NCBI GenBank assembly: GCA_937880805.1
Contig: CALGRR010000112.1
Span: forward strand, 1 to 24,067
DNA length: 24,067 nt
Reading direction: 5' to 3'
Source: an uncultured Clostridia bacterium
GTDB lineage: Bacteria; Bacillota; Clostridia; Oscillospirales; Acutalibacteraceae
Shown one piece after another: positions 13,170-21,169 of this stretch. The notes below the pieces were generated by a model, which worked only from the letters and a program-made list of their open reading frames with translations, ran no database searches and was not told where the DNA came from. The position numbers and the translations under genes are program-made. Position 1 is the stretch's first letter. Each line of letters begins with the position of its first letter.

Positions 13170-14120
13170 TCAGACCTCCTTCTGTGAAGCTTCGGCTTTG
13201 GATTTTTTATCTTCTTCAACAAAATAATCTATACCCTCAATCGGCTTCGGATTCCTGGTATATTTAATAAGTAATATAATAAGGAGAACTGCACAAACAA
13301 CAACAAGTGCCGCAGAAAGGGCCTGCGAAACACGGATTGTTGTGCCCGCAATATAAAGGCTGTCTGTTCTTAAACCTTCAACAACGGTGCGTTCAAGTCC
13401 GTACCATATTCCGTAGCAGAGTGCAATCTGTCCGCTGAATTTTCTTGCTTTTTTACAGATAAAATAGAGCACAAAAAATCCGAGCAGACACCAGATTGAC
13501 TCGTAAAGGAAGGTGGGATGAACGGGCAGACTCGGGTCAACGGCAAAGCCTTTTTCGGCATAGAGTGCCTGATTTCTTGTTATATCCTCGGCAACCTTCT
13601 CGCTCCACATACCCCAGGGGAGGTCGGTATTGACACCGAAAGCCTCCTGATTTGTGAAGTTGCCCCATCTGCCTATGCCCTGACCGATAAGAAAGCTCAT
13701 TGTTGCAATATCAAGAAGATTAAAGAAATTGAGCTTTCTTATTTTACAAACGACGAATGCTGCGATTATGCCTGCGATAAGCCCGCCGTAAATGGCAAGT
13801 CCGCCGTTCCATATCTGAATAATTTCAGAAGGATGCTGGCCGTAGTAATCCCACTTTGAGAAAACATAATAAAGCCTTGCACCGATGATTGCGGCAAAAG
13901 TGCCGTAAATAAGCACATCCACCATTTTATCAAGGCTCATTTTCCATTTATAAGCCATTCTGCCGCCGAAAAGAACGGCAAGTGCAAAACCGAAAGCAAT
14001 AATTGCTCCGTAAAACTTAATTGAAATATCTATGCCGAAAATTGAGAATTCAGCAAGCGTACTCGGCACGCTGAAGCCTCTGTCGAGGCAGGAAAAATAA
14101 ACAACGGTATAATCTGACAT
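13170..14120 (-). CDS. lgt: Prolipoprotein diacylglyceryl transferase Lgt
   Basis: This 316-residue integral membrane enzyme moves a diacylglyceryl group from phosphatidylglycerol to the lipobox cysteine of prolipoproteins. It has about seven hydrophobic segments. Family motifs are IWNGGLAIYGGLIAG near 104, the signature GQGIGRWGNFTNQEAFG near 148, HPTFLYESIW, and GLERTVVEGLRTDSLY near 240. The C-terminal tail is charged (EEDKKSKAEASQKEV) and cytoplasmic. The ATG at 14118-14120 has an AAGGGGGCGAG-type ribosome binding site. It sits 12 bases after ymfH and 5 before folD. Confidence 0.95.
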   Translation of the reverse strand: MSDYTVVYFSCLDRGFSVPSTLAEFSIFGIDISIKFYGAIIAFGFALAVLFGGRMAYKWKMSLDKMVDVLIYGTFAAIIGARLYYVFSKWDYYGQHPSEIIQIWNGGLAIYGGLIAGIIAAFVVCKIRKLNFFNLLDIATMSFLIGQGIGRWGNFTNQEAFGVNTDLPWGMWSEKVAEDITRNQALYAEKGFAVDPSLPVHPTFLYESIWCLLGFFVLYFICKKARKFSGQIALCYGIWYGLERTVVEGLRTDSLYIAGTTIRVSQALSAALVVVCAVLLIILLIKYTRNPKPIEGIDYFVEEDKKSKAEASQKEV

Positions 14121-14132
14121 TTTCTCGCCCCC

Positions 14133-15404
14133 TTATTCTATCGTACAGATAACAGAAAGAGCAGACGCTTCATCTTTGAGCACCGAAAGCCTTCTCTGTG
14201 CATCTTCAAGGGTTGTTTTCTTGATTGCCTCAAGCTCCGCAAAAGGCTCATATCCGTTAAAATAAAGATTCATAAGAAGATTTGCGGTGTCATCAATATC
14301 GTTATACATCATAACGCTTCTGCCGTAATGCTTGCGTTTTGCTCTTTCAAAGGCGGCGGGGTCAATGCCCTCTGCGTTAAGCCTTTTTATTTCGCTCTTG
14401 ATGATTTCTGCCGTCTTTTCAGGGTCAGAGCTTGTTCCGCCCATCATAACAGCCGAAAAACCGAAGCCGTTGAAGAGCTCCGAACCGAAGCTCATATCAA
14501 TAAGTCCTTCATCAAGCAATCTCTTGAAAAGAGAAGAGGATTTGCCCATTATTGCTTCAAGCATAATCTGCGATGCAATTTCATCATCAAGGCTGAGAAG
14601 GGGCTCGGAAATATCCTCTTTAAAGCCGAGCAGGAACTGCTTCTGGGCAACAGAAAGCTTTTCTTCAATATAACTCTGAACGGGAAGCGGGCTTTCTTTT
14701 TCAAACTTTCTTTCAATCGCTTTGCCCTCTGTGTTTTTAAGGCATCTGTTAACAACCTCAAGCACCTCATCGGCACTTATGCTGCCTACAACGCAGAGCA
14801 CCATATTTGCGGGGTTATAAAAATTCTCATAAAGTCGGTAAAGCAAATCGGCATCTATTTCAGCAATGGATTCCTGCGTACCTGCAATATCAATTCTTAC
14901 GGGATGCTTGCTGTAAAGAGCACGCAGAAGATTGAACATCACCTGCCAATCGGGCACATCCTGATACATTCTGATTTCCTGCCTGATTATACCCTGCTCC
15001 TTATCAACAGTCTGCTGTGTGAAATAGGGATTCTGAACAAAATCAAGAAGTATTTCGAGCGACTGCTCAATATTCTCGGAGCCTTTGAAAAGATATGCGG
15101 TTTTTTCAAAGCTTGTGTATGCATTTGCACTTGCACCCGTTTTGGCAAAGCGTTCAAACGCATTCAAATCCTCACTTTCAAACAGCTTATGCTCAAGAAA
15201 ATGAGCCGTGCCCTCGGGGATTGTTACAAACTCCCCGTTTTCATTTTTAACTGCGGTATCAATAGAGCCGTATTTAACGCCGAAAACCGCATAAGCCGAA
15301 GTGTATCCCGCTTTCTGAAGCACTCTTATTTCAAGCCCCGACGGATGCTTTATGCGTGTTACGGATTCGCCAAGCTTTTCATTTGTAAAAACATCAGTTT
15401 TCAT
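14133..15404 (-). CDS. ymfH: M16 zinc peptidase-like protein YmfH (EF-P 5-aminopentanol modification-associated)
   Basis: This 423-residue M16B-family protein is the member of the YmfF/YmfH pair that keeps the zinc motif. The inverted HxxEH motif is HFLEH (His68, Glu71, His72) in EGTAHFLEHKLFES, and a likely third ligand, Glu143, lies in GIIRQEIRMYQD. The two homologous M16 halves span the protein, with SFGSELFNGFGFSAVMMGG in the second. In Bacillus subtilis ymfF and ymfH are linked to the 5-aminopentanol modification of elongation factor P; the substrate is unknown. The ATG at 15402-15404 has AGGAGG six bases upstream. It overlaps ymfF by 11 bases. NCBI tables spell the name YfmH. Confidence 0.9.
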   Translation of the reverse strand: MKTDVFTNEKLGESVTRIKHPSGLEIRVLQKAGYTSAYAVFGVKYGSIDTAVKNENGEFVTIPEGTAHFLEHKLFESEDLNAFERFAKTGASANAYTSFEKTAYLFKGSENIEQSLEILLDFVQNPYFTQQTVDKEQGIIRQEIRMYQDVPDWQVMFNLLRALYSKHPVRIDIAGTQESIAEIDADLLYRLYENFYNPANMVLCVVGSISADEVLEVVNRCLKNTEGKAIERKFEKESPLPVQSYIEEKLSVAQKQFLLGFKEDISEPLLSLDDEIASQIMLEAIMGKSSSLFKRLLDEGLIDMSFGSELFNGFGFSAVMMGGTSSDPEKTAEIIKSEIKRLNAEGIDPAAFERAKRKHYGRSVMMYNDIDDTANLLMNLYFNGYEPFAELEAIKKTTLEDAQRRLSVLKDEASALSVICTIE

Positions 15405-16665
15405 CGGCAGCCTCCTCCTGTGCGGAAAGCATAAAGATTGTGTCTATCGAAAGCTTCTTTGCTGCTTCGCAAACCTGCTCCATAGTTACCTGCTCAATGC
15501 TGTTTATCATATCATCCGCAGTTAAAATTTCATCTTCAAGCACCTGCGAGCCGTACCAGCTGAGATAAGTTTCGGGGGTTGTGAAGGTATATCTCTCACG
15601 CAGAGCTTTCTTTGAGGATTCAAGAATCTCGGGGTCAGTTTTGCCGTTTCTCAAATCTGAAAGCTGACTTAAAATCTCTGCCGAAACCTTTTTCTCTTTA
15701 TCCGTATCAATGCCGGCTTCAACAAGGAGCAAGCCTTTATCTTTAATAAGTCTTGACCAACAGTAATAAGCAAGACTCAGCTTTTCACGGACATTTGTGA
15801 AAAGCTTTGAATAAGTGCCCGAGCCGAAAATATCGTTCATAACGGTCATTACGCCGTAATCTTCTCTGCTGCTCTTAATGCCTGCTCTGAAGCCCATTAC
15901 AAGCTTGCCCTGATTAACGGGGAATTTCTCTTCAAAGCGGTTGAAGCGGTGGCTTTTGGCAATAAACACAGTTTCTGACTTTACGGGATTTCTTTCAATC
16001 TCGGCAAAGCGTTTTGAGAAAACATCGGCTATTCTGTCTATATCGGCACTGCCTACTGCCGTAATCTGGAAAACAGCGGTTTTAAGCATATTTTCCCACG
16101 CATTATAAACATCTGCCATTGTTAACTTTTCAATTTCTTCAACGGTGCCGTATTTATCCTTGCCGTAAAGCTCGTTTGCACACATATGCTCTATGCACTT
16201 ATTGAAAGCGTAGGTGCGTTTATCGTTAAGCTCTTCTTCAATTCTTTGAATAAGCAGCCTTTTTTCTGTTGCAAGAGCCTCTTTGCCGAAGCTTTTGTTT
16301 TTAACATTGGGTTTGAATATCAAATCAGCCAAAAGATTGGCACTCTGCTCGGATATGCTTTCATCGGTAAGAGCAAATTTATCGTCAAGGCTTGTGAGAT
16401 TAAGCATAAGCACCTGCGATTCGCCGATTTTTGCAACTCCCGCACCAAGCGATGCACCGTAAAGCTCATCAAGCTTTCCGTTAAGAAGAGAAAAATCGGG
16501 ATAAGCCTTACACGAACGCTTTAAAAGATAAACAAGCAATGAATTCGCAGCCAGATTTCCGTTCATCGGCAAAGCCGCTGAAACCGAAATGCAGGCAGTT
16601 TTAAATCTGTCGGCAGGTATTGCAACAAGACGAACACCCTCTGCAAGCATTCTTGTTTGTGGCAT
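15394..16665 (-). CDS. ymfF: M16-like protein YmfF, lacking the zinc motif
   Basis: This 423-residue M16B homolog is the partner of YmfH. At the place where active members have HxxEH, after LPMNGNLAANSLLVYLLKRS, there is no His/Glu pair, so it is predicted to be catalytically dead and to complete a heterodimer, like mitochondrial processing peptidase alpha. The second domain keeps DIFGSGTYSKLFTNVREK and LSLAYYCWSRL, the substrate-binding region. A role connected with EF-P modification is known for the family, with mechanism unknown. The ATG at 16663-16665 has an AAGGAAGTG ribosome binding site next to the lysA stop, 16 bases upstream. Confidence 0.9.
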   Translation of the reverse strand: MPQTRMLAEGVRLVAIPADRFKTACISVSAALPMNGNLAANSLLVYLLKRSCKAYPDFSLLNGKLDELYGASLGAGVAKIGESQVLMLNLTSLDDKFALTDESISEQSANLLADLIFKPNVKNKSFGKEALATEKRLLIQRIEEELNDKRTYAFNKCIEHMCANELYGKDKYGTVEEIEKLTMADVYNAWENMLKTAVFQITAVGSADIDRIADVFSKRFAEIERNPVKSETVFIAKSHRFNRFEEKFPVNQGKLVMGFRAGIKSSREDYGVMTVMNDIFGSGTYSKLFTNVREKLSLAYYCWSRLIKDKGLLLVEAGIDTDKEKKVSAEILSQLSDLRNGKTDPEILESSKKALRERYTFTTPETYLSWYGSQVLEDEILTADDMINSIEQVTMEQVCEAAKKLSIDTIFMLSAQEEAADEN

Positions 16666-16681
16666 TGTGTCACTTCCTTAA

Positions 16682-17980
16682 TTAAATATCATTTTGTGAA
16701 ACCTGCTCATAGGTTTCTCTTTTAACAATAATTCTTGCCTCGCCGTCTTTAACCATAACAACGGGAGGACGGGGAATTCTGTTATAATTTGAAGCCATTG
16801 AATAGTTATAAGCTCCCGTTGAAAGAACGGCAAGTATATCTCCCGGCACAACATCCTGAAGCTTTGTGCCCTCCTGAATAAGGTCACCGCTTTCGCAGCA
16901 TTTGCCCGCAACGGTAACAATATTGTTTCTCTCTTCTGCCGTCTTATTTGCACATACGATTTCATAATCCGACTGATAAAGAGCATATCTCGGGTTATCA
17001 GCCATACCTCCGTCAACGGAAACGAAGGTTCTGATATTCGGAATTTCCTTAACCGCACCAACGGTGTAAAGAGTTATTCCCGCCGCACCAACAACCGAGC
17101 GACCGGGCTCAATAAGAATGAACGGTGTTTTAAGTCCGAGCTCGCTTGCGTGTGATTTAACAACTTCCGAAACGCTTCTCATATAGTCACCGTAGGGCTT
17201 TGGTGAATCGGTTTCAAGATATTTAATACCGAAGCCGCCGCCGAGATTGAGCTCTTCAAGCTCAACTCCCGTTTCATCCTTGACGGATTTATACAAATCA
17301 AGCATAACCTTTGCCGCAAGCTCAAAGGGGTCAATATCAAAAATCTGCGAGCCGATGTGGCAATGAAGACCGCGGAGCTTTATATTCGGCATAGAAAGAG
17401 CCTTTTTAACCGCAGCCATTGCTTCGCCCGTTTCAAGAGCAAAACCGAATTTTGAATCAATCTGACCCGTCATTATAAAATCGTGGGTATGGGCATCAAT
17501 GCCCGGCTTAATGCGGAGCATTACTCCTGCAACCGCATCGTTTGCCCCTGCGATTTCATTAAGTGCTTCAAGCTCAAAAACATTATCGGCAACTATTCTT
17601 CCAACACCGTTTTTAACTGCCGCTTCAAGCTCTGCACGGGTTTTGTTGTTGCCGTGAAAAACAATTCTTTCTGCGGGGAAATCAACCGAAAGAGCCGTAA
17701 AAAGCTCTCCGCCCGAAACAACATCCATGCCCACGTTTTCACTTTTGCATATTCTGCACATTTCCTTACAGCAGAAAGCCTTGCTTGCATAAACAACAAG
17801 ACCGTTGCCGCCATAGTTTTCTTCAACAGATTCTCTGAATTCACGAAGATTCTTTCTTATTTCATTTTCATCAAAAACATAAAGGGGCGTTGAGAATTTC
17901 CTCGCAAGCTCAACGGTATCCGCACCGCCTATTGTGAGGTGCCCTTTACTGTTTTGTGAAATACAATCCGATACATACAT
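16682..17980 (-). CDS. lysA: Diaminopimelate decarboxylase LysA
   Basis: This 432-residue PLP enzyme decarboxylates meso-diaminopimelate to L-lysine, the last step of lysine synthesis. The PLP lysine is Lys67 in VVYASKAFCC. Other motifs are HGNNKTRAELEAAV, LHCHIGSQIFD, NLGGGFGIKY, LIEPGRSVVGAAG, the active-site CESGD near 350, and GAYNYSMASNYN. The ATG at 17978-17980 has AGGAGAG upstream, in the 3' end of engB four bases away. No lysine riboswitch or T-box precedes it, since it is internal to the lon-led operon. That is unusual for a lysine biosynthesis gene, many of which are lysine-controlled. Confidence 0.95.
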   Translation of the reverse strand: MYVSDCISQNSKGHLTIGGADTVELARKFSTPLYVFDENEIRKNLREFRESVEENYGGNGLVVYASKAFCCKEMCRICKSENVGMDVVSGGELFTALSVDFPAERIVFHGNNKTRAELEAAVKNGVGRIVADNVFELEALNEIAGANDAVAGVMLRIKPGIDAHTHDFIMTGQIDSKFGFALETGEAMAAVKKALSMPNIKLRGLHCHIGSQIFDIDPFELAAKVMLDLYKSVKDETGVELEELNLGGGFGIKYLETDSPKPYGDYMRSVSEVVKSHASELGLKTPFILIEPGRSVVGAAGITLYTVGAVKEIPNIRTFVSVDGGMADNPRYALYQSDYEIVCANKTAEERNNIVTVAGKCCESGDLIQEGTKLQDVVPGDILAVLSTGAYNYSMASNYNRIPRPPVVMVKDGEARIIVKRETYEQVSQNDI

Positions 17981-17984
17981 TTTT

Positions 17985-18569
17985 TCAGCTCTCCTGACTT
18001 GAAATTATCGCTGCTTTGATTTCTTCAACACCCGTTCCCTTTATTGCAGAAAACTCAATTTTTCGGATTTCGGGATAATCGGCAAGCTCTTCTTTAAGCT
18101 CTTCACGGCGTTTTTCGGTTTCTGTTTTGTTAAGCTTATCGCATTTTGTGAGAGCTATGATAAAAGGTATTCCGCTTTCTTTGAGAAAGTTGAGCATTAT
18201 CATATCATCCTGCGAGGGAGCGTGACGCATATCAATAAGCTGAATAACAAGGCTTATGTTTCTGCCGCTTTGAAAATAGCCCTCCATAAGCTCTGCCCAG
18301 CGTTTTTTCTCATTGAACTCACGCTTTGCATATCCGTAGCCCGGGAGGTCTACAAAGTAAACACCGTCACCCTTGAAGAAATTCACCGTTATTGTTTTGC
18401 CCGGCACGGAGCTTACCCTTGCAAGGCTTTTTCTGTTGAACACCTTGTTAATAAGTGAAGATTTGCCCACATTTGAGCGACCCGAAAAAACAATTTCAGG
18501 CATTCCCGATGGGGGCAGCTGCTTTGAAGTGCCGTAAGCGGCGGTAAAATCTATTTTATCAAATCTCAT
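17985..18569 (-). CDS. engB: Ribosome biogenesis GTPase EngB/YsxC
   Basis: This 194-residue essential GTPase takes part in 50S subunit assembly. G motifs are in order: G1 GRSNVGKSS (residues 30-38), G2-region threonine in VPGKTITVNFF, G3 DLPGYGYAKR, and G4 ALTKCDKLN, with G5-like FSAIKGTG near the end. The ATG at 18567-18569 has AAAGGA upstream and overlaps the end of lon by 11 bases. The lon-engB order is widely conserved in Firmicutes (lonA-ysxC), which supports both calls. Confidence 0.96.
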   Translation of the reverse strand: MRFDKIDFTAAYGTSKQLPPSGMPEIVFSGRSNVGKSSLINKVFNRKSLARVSSVPGKTITVNFFKGDGVYFVDLPGYGYAKREFNEKKRWAELMEGYFQSGRNISLVIQLIDMRHAPSQDDMIMLNFLKESGIPFIIALTKCDKLNKTETEKRREELKEELADYPEIRKIEFSAIKGTGVEEIKAAIISSQES

Positions 18570-20970
18570 ATTCTATCCTTTTACCTAACTGTTTTTTATC
18601 AACATTCTTTAATGATTTATCGCTGATATTCTTTTCTTTTTCAAGGGCGGCATCCCAAACCGCTTCAACGGTTTTCACGGGCACAAACGAAACAGCTTCC
18701 TTAACCTTCGGGTCAACCTCGTCAAGGTCGGAAATGTTATCATAAGGAATAATAACCGTTTTTATTCCCGCTTTATATGCAGCCATTGATTTTTCTTTGA
18801 GTCCGCCTATGGGAAGAACTCTGCCCCGAAGGGTAATTTCACCCGTCATCGCAACATCCTTACGCACCTTTCTGTTTGAAAGTGCAGAAACAAGAGCAGT
18901 TGCAATCGTCACACCCGCCGAAGGTCCGTCTTTGGGAGTTGCTCCCTCGGGCACGTGAATATGAATATCCTTATCTTTATAGAAAGTGCAGCTTATCGGC
19001 AAATCTGCGGATTTTGAGCGTATATAGCTCACCGCCGCCTTTGCACTTTCCTGCATAACATCGCCGAGTGAGCCCGTAAGCTCAAGCTTGCCCGTTCCGT
19101 CAAGAACGGCTGCCTCGATTTCAAGCATATCTCCGCCAACCGCAGTCCAGGCAAGTCCGTTCACAACGCCCACTTCATTCTCTTTGATAATCGAATCGTT
19201 TTTGAACTTTCTTGAGCCGAGAAGCTCTTCAACATTTTCAGGCTTAACGGCAACCTTTGCCTCGCCGTCTTCCGCAATTTTCATTGCCGCTTTACGGCAT
19301 ACGGCTGCAATCTGCTGTTCAAGAGCACGCACGCCCGCCTCTTTGGTGTAGCCTTCAATAATGAGGCTCAACGCTTTGTCGCTAATGCGAAGCTGCTTTG
19401 ACGAAAGCCCGTGGCGTTTAACCTGCTTGGGAATAAGATGCTTTTTGGCTATGTTGAATTTTTCTTCAAATGTGTAGCTGCCGAGCTCGATTATTTCCAT
19501 TCTGTCACGAAGAGGCTCGGGAATATTTGAAAGCACGTTTGCGGTTGTTATGAACATAACCTTGCTCAAATCAAATGGCAATTCGATATAATGATCTCTG
19601 AATGCAAAATTCTGTTCGGGGTCAAGCACCTCAAGAAGAGCCGAGGTGGGGTCGCCTTTATAATCCGACGAAAGCTTGTCAACCTCATCAAGAAGTATCA
19701 GCGGATTGCTTGTTTTTGCCTGCTGCATTGCATTGATGATTCTGCCCGGCATTGAGCCGATATATGTTTTTCTGTGACCTCTGATTTCGGCTTCATCTCT
19801 CACGCCGCCAAGCGAAATTCTTGCATATTCTCTGCCCGTTGCTCTTGCAATCGAGCGTGCAACCGAGGTTTTACCAACACCCGGAGGACCGACAAGGCAG
19901 ATTATCTGACCTTTAATATCGGGGGCAAGAGTTCTGACTGCAAGGTATTCAAGAATTCTCTGCTTAACTTTTTCAAGACCGTAGTGATCGGCTTCAAGAA
20001 TCTTTCTTGATTTCTTTATATCTGAGTTTTCTTTGCCGTAAACTCCCCACGGAAGCGAAAGGCAGGCTTCAATATAGTTTCTGCTCACCGCCGCCTCGGG
20101 TGACTGCGGAGAATATTTTTCAAGTCGGTCGCATTCTTTGAAAAGCTTTTCTTTTACATCGTCAGCTGCTTTGAGATTGAAAATCCTCTCTCTGAAAATA
20201 TCGAGCTCTTCCTCCTGAGAAGTGCCGCCGCCGAGCTCGGATGAAATAACCTTCATCTGCTCACGAAGATAATATTCACGCTGATTCTTATCAATCTGCT
20301 CCTGAACCTTGTCGTTGATTTCAGCCTCTATTGAAAGCAGATTGCCCTCGCTTGCAAGCAATATGCACATTTCTTCAAGACGCTTTATGGGGTTCAGAAC
20401 TTCAAGAATTCTCTGCCTGTCCTCATATTCGAGCATTATGTTGCCTGCAATGTAATCGGCAAGCTCGCCCGGGTCGGTTTTTTGCATAACGCTCGTCATA
20501 AGATCTGCGGGCATCTGCGGTGCACAATCCGAATAATCGGCAAATATATCCTTCGTATGGCGAACAAGTGCCTTTGCATAATCCTGCTTTTCGGCTCTTA
20601 TCCCCTGCTGCTTAATCGGGAATATCATTGTTTTCAGGAAGTTTCCGCTTCCCGCCTCAATTCCCTGCACAAGCCTTGCTCTGTAAAGCCCCTCAACGGC
20701 AACTCTGACATTGCCGCTTTTGCCGGGCAGCTTCAGAACCTGCTTAACGCTTGCAACAACACCGATTTCGTAAAGCTCGGTGTAATCGGGGTCATCAACC
20801 GAAATATCCTTCTGTGTAATAAGAAAAATTTCCTGGTCGGTATCCATTGCCTTTTTCAATGCATTTATTGATTTTTCTCTTCCCACATCGAAATGCAGAA
20901 ACATTCCGGGAAACACTACCAACCCGCGAAGTGCAACAGCGGGCATTATTCTCAAATCGTTCTGGGTCAT
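18559..20970 (-). CDS. lon: ATP-dependent protease Lon (LonA)
   Basis: This 803-residue cytoplasmic AAA+ serine protease degrades misfolded and regulatory proteins. The N-terminal substrate-recognition domain fills about 1-210 and starts LRIMPAVALRGLVVFPGM. A coiled coil is followed by the AAA+ module with Walker A GPPGVGKTSVA near 357 and Walker B LILLDEVDKL. The protease domain has the Ser-Lys dyad: Ser in KDGPSAGV (about 684) and Lys in GGLKEKSMAAYKAG (about 726). I chose the ATG at 20968-20970, with AAGGAG (complement of 20978-20983) upstream. An upstream in-frame start adds 13 residues unlike the family. It is the first gene of a tightly packed series ending with the PspC gene. Confidence 0.96.
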   Translation of the reverse strand: MTQNDLRIMPAVALRGLVVFPGMFLHFDVGREKSINALKKAMDTDQEIFLITQKDISVDDPDYTELYEIGVVASVKQVLKLPGKSGNVRVAVEGLYRARLVQGIEAGSGNFLKTMIFPIKQQGIRAEKQDYAKALVRHTKDIFADYSDCAPQMPADLMTSVMQKTDPGELADYIAGNIMLEYEDRQRILEVLNPIKRLEEMCILLASEGNLLSIEAEINDKVQEQIDKNQREYYLREQMKVISSELGGGTSQEEELDIFRERIFNLKAADDVKEKLFKECDRLEKYSPQSPEAAVSRNYIEACLSLPWGVYGKENSDIKKSRKILEADHYGLEKVKQRILEYLAVRTLAPDIKGQIICLVGPPGVGKTSVARSIARATGREYARISLGGVRDEAEIRGHRKTYIGSMPGRIINAMQQAKTSNPLILLDEVDKLSSDYKGDPTSALLEVLDPEQNFAFRDHYIELPFDLSKVMFITTANVLSNIPEPLRDRMEIIELGSYTFEEKFNIAKKHLIPKQVKRHGLSSKQLRISDKALSLIIEGYTKEAGVRALEQQIAAVCRKAAMKIAEDGEAKVAVKPENVEELLGSRKFKNDSIIKENEVGVVNGLAWTAVGGDMLEIEAAVLDGTGKLELTGSLGDVMQESAKAAVSYIRSKSADLPISCTFYKDKDIHIHVPEGATPKDGPSAGVTIATALVSALSNRKVRKDVAMTGEITLRGRVLPIGGLKEKSMAAYKAGIKTVIIPYDNISDLDEVDPKVKEAVSFVPVKTVEAVWDAALEKEKNISDKSLKNVDKKQLGKRIEYEI

Positions 20971-21028
20971 ATATAAACTCCTTAAAGTTAATCTGTAATT
21001 ATGAAACATTACACCATTTTAATATATT

Positions 21029-21057
21029 ATTATATATTATTATAATCAAACCGTCAA
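21029..21057 (-). promoter_or_regulatory. Sigma-A promoter of the lon-led operon
   Basis: On the minus strand TTGACG (21052-21057) and TATAAT (21029-21034) are spaced by 17 bases in very AT-rich DNA. The leader to lon is about 50 bases. No CIRCE repeat and no properly spaced CtsR repeat is present. It lies between the mobile element and lon. Confidence 0.75.
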
Positions 21058-21120
21058 CCGCAATAAACACAAAAAAATGAGCAAATAAAAAACTTTATGT
21101 TAACAAAACGCAAATAACAA

Positions 21121-21152
21121 AGATAAAGAGCTGCCGCATATTGCGGCAGCTC
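21121..21152 (-). terminator. Intrinsic terminator of the recombinase gene
   Basis: GAGCTGCCGCA (21128-21138) pairs perfectly over 11 bases with TGCGGCAGCTC (21142-21152) around a three-base loop. On the minus strand the stem is followed by TTTATCTTTG. It lies 17 bases after the recombinase stop. Confidence 0.85.
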
Positions 21153-21169
21153 CCTTAATAAAGACTGAT

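Noticed and set aside
14328..15434. A 368-codon open frame on the plus strand opposite ymfH and the end of ymfF
   Set aside because: It is antisense to genes with clear M16 motifs, has a cysteine- and phenylalanine-rich low-complexity product, and lacks a ribosome binding site. It is a shadow frame from codon bias.
21041..21060. TCAAA/TCAAC direct repeats near the lon promoter as a CtsR heat-shock operator
   Set aside because: The repeat period is eight bases. CtsR needs GTCAAA units spaced with a period of ten, and the second unit does not match.
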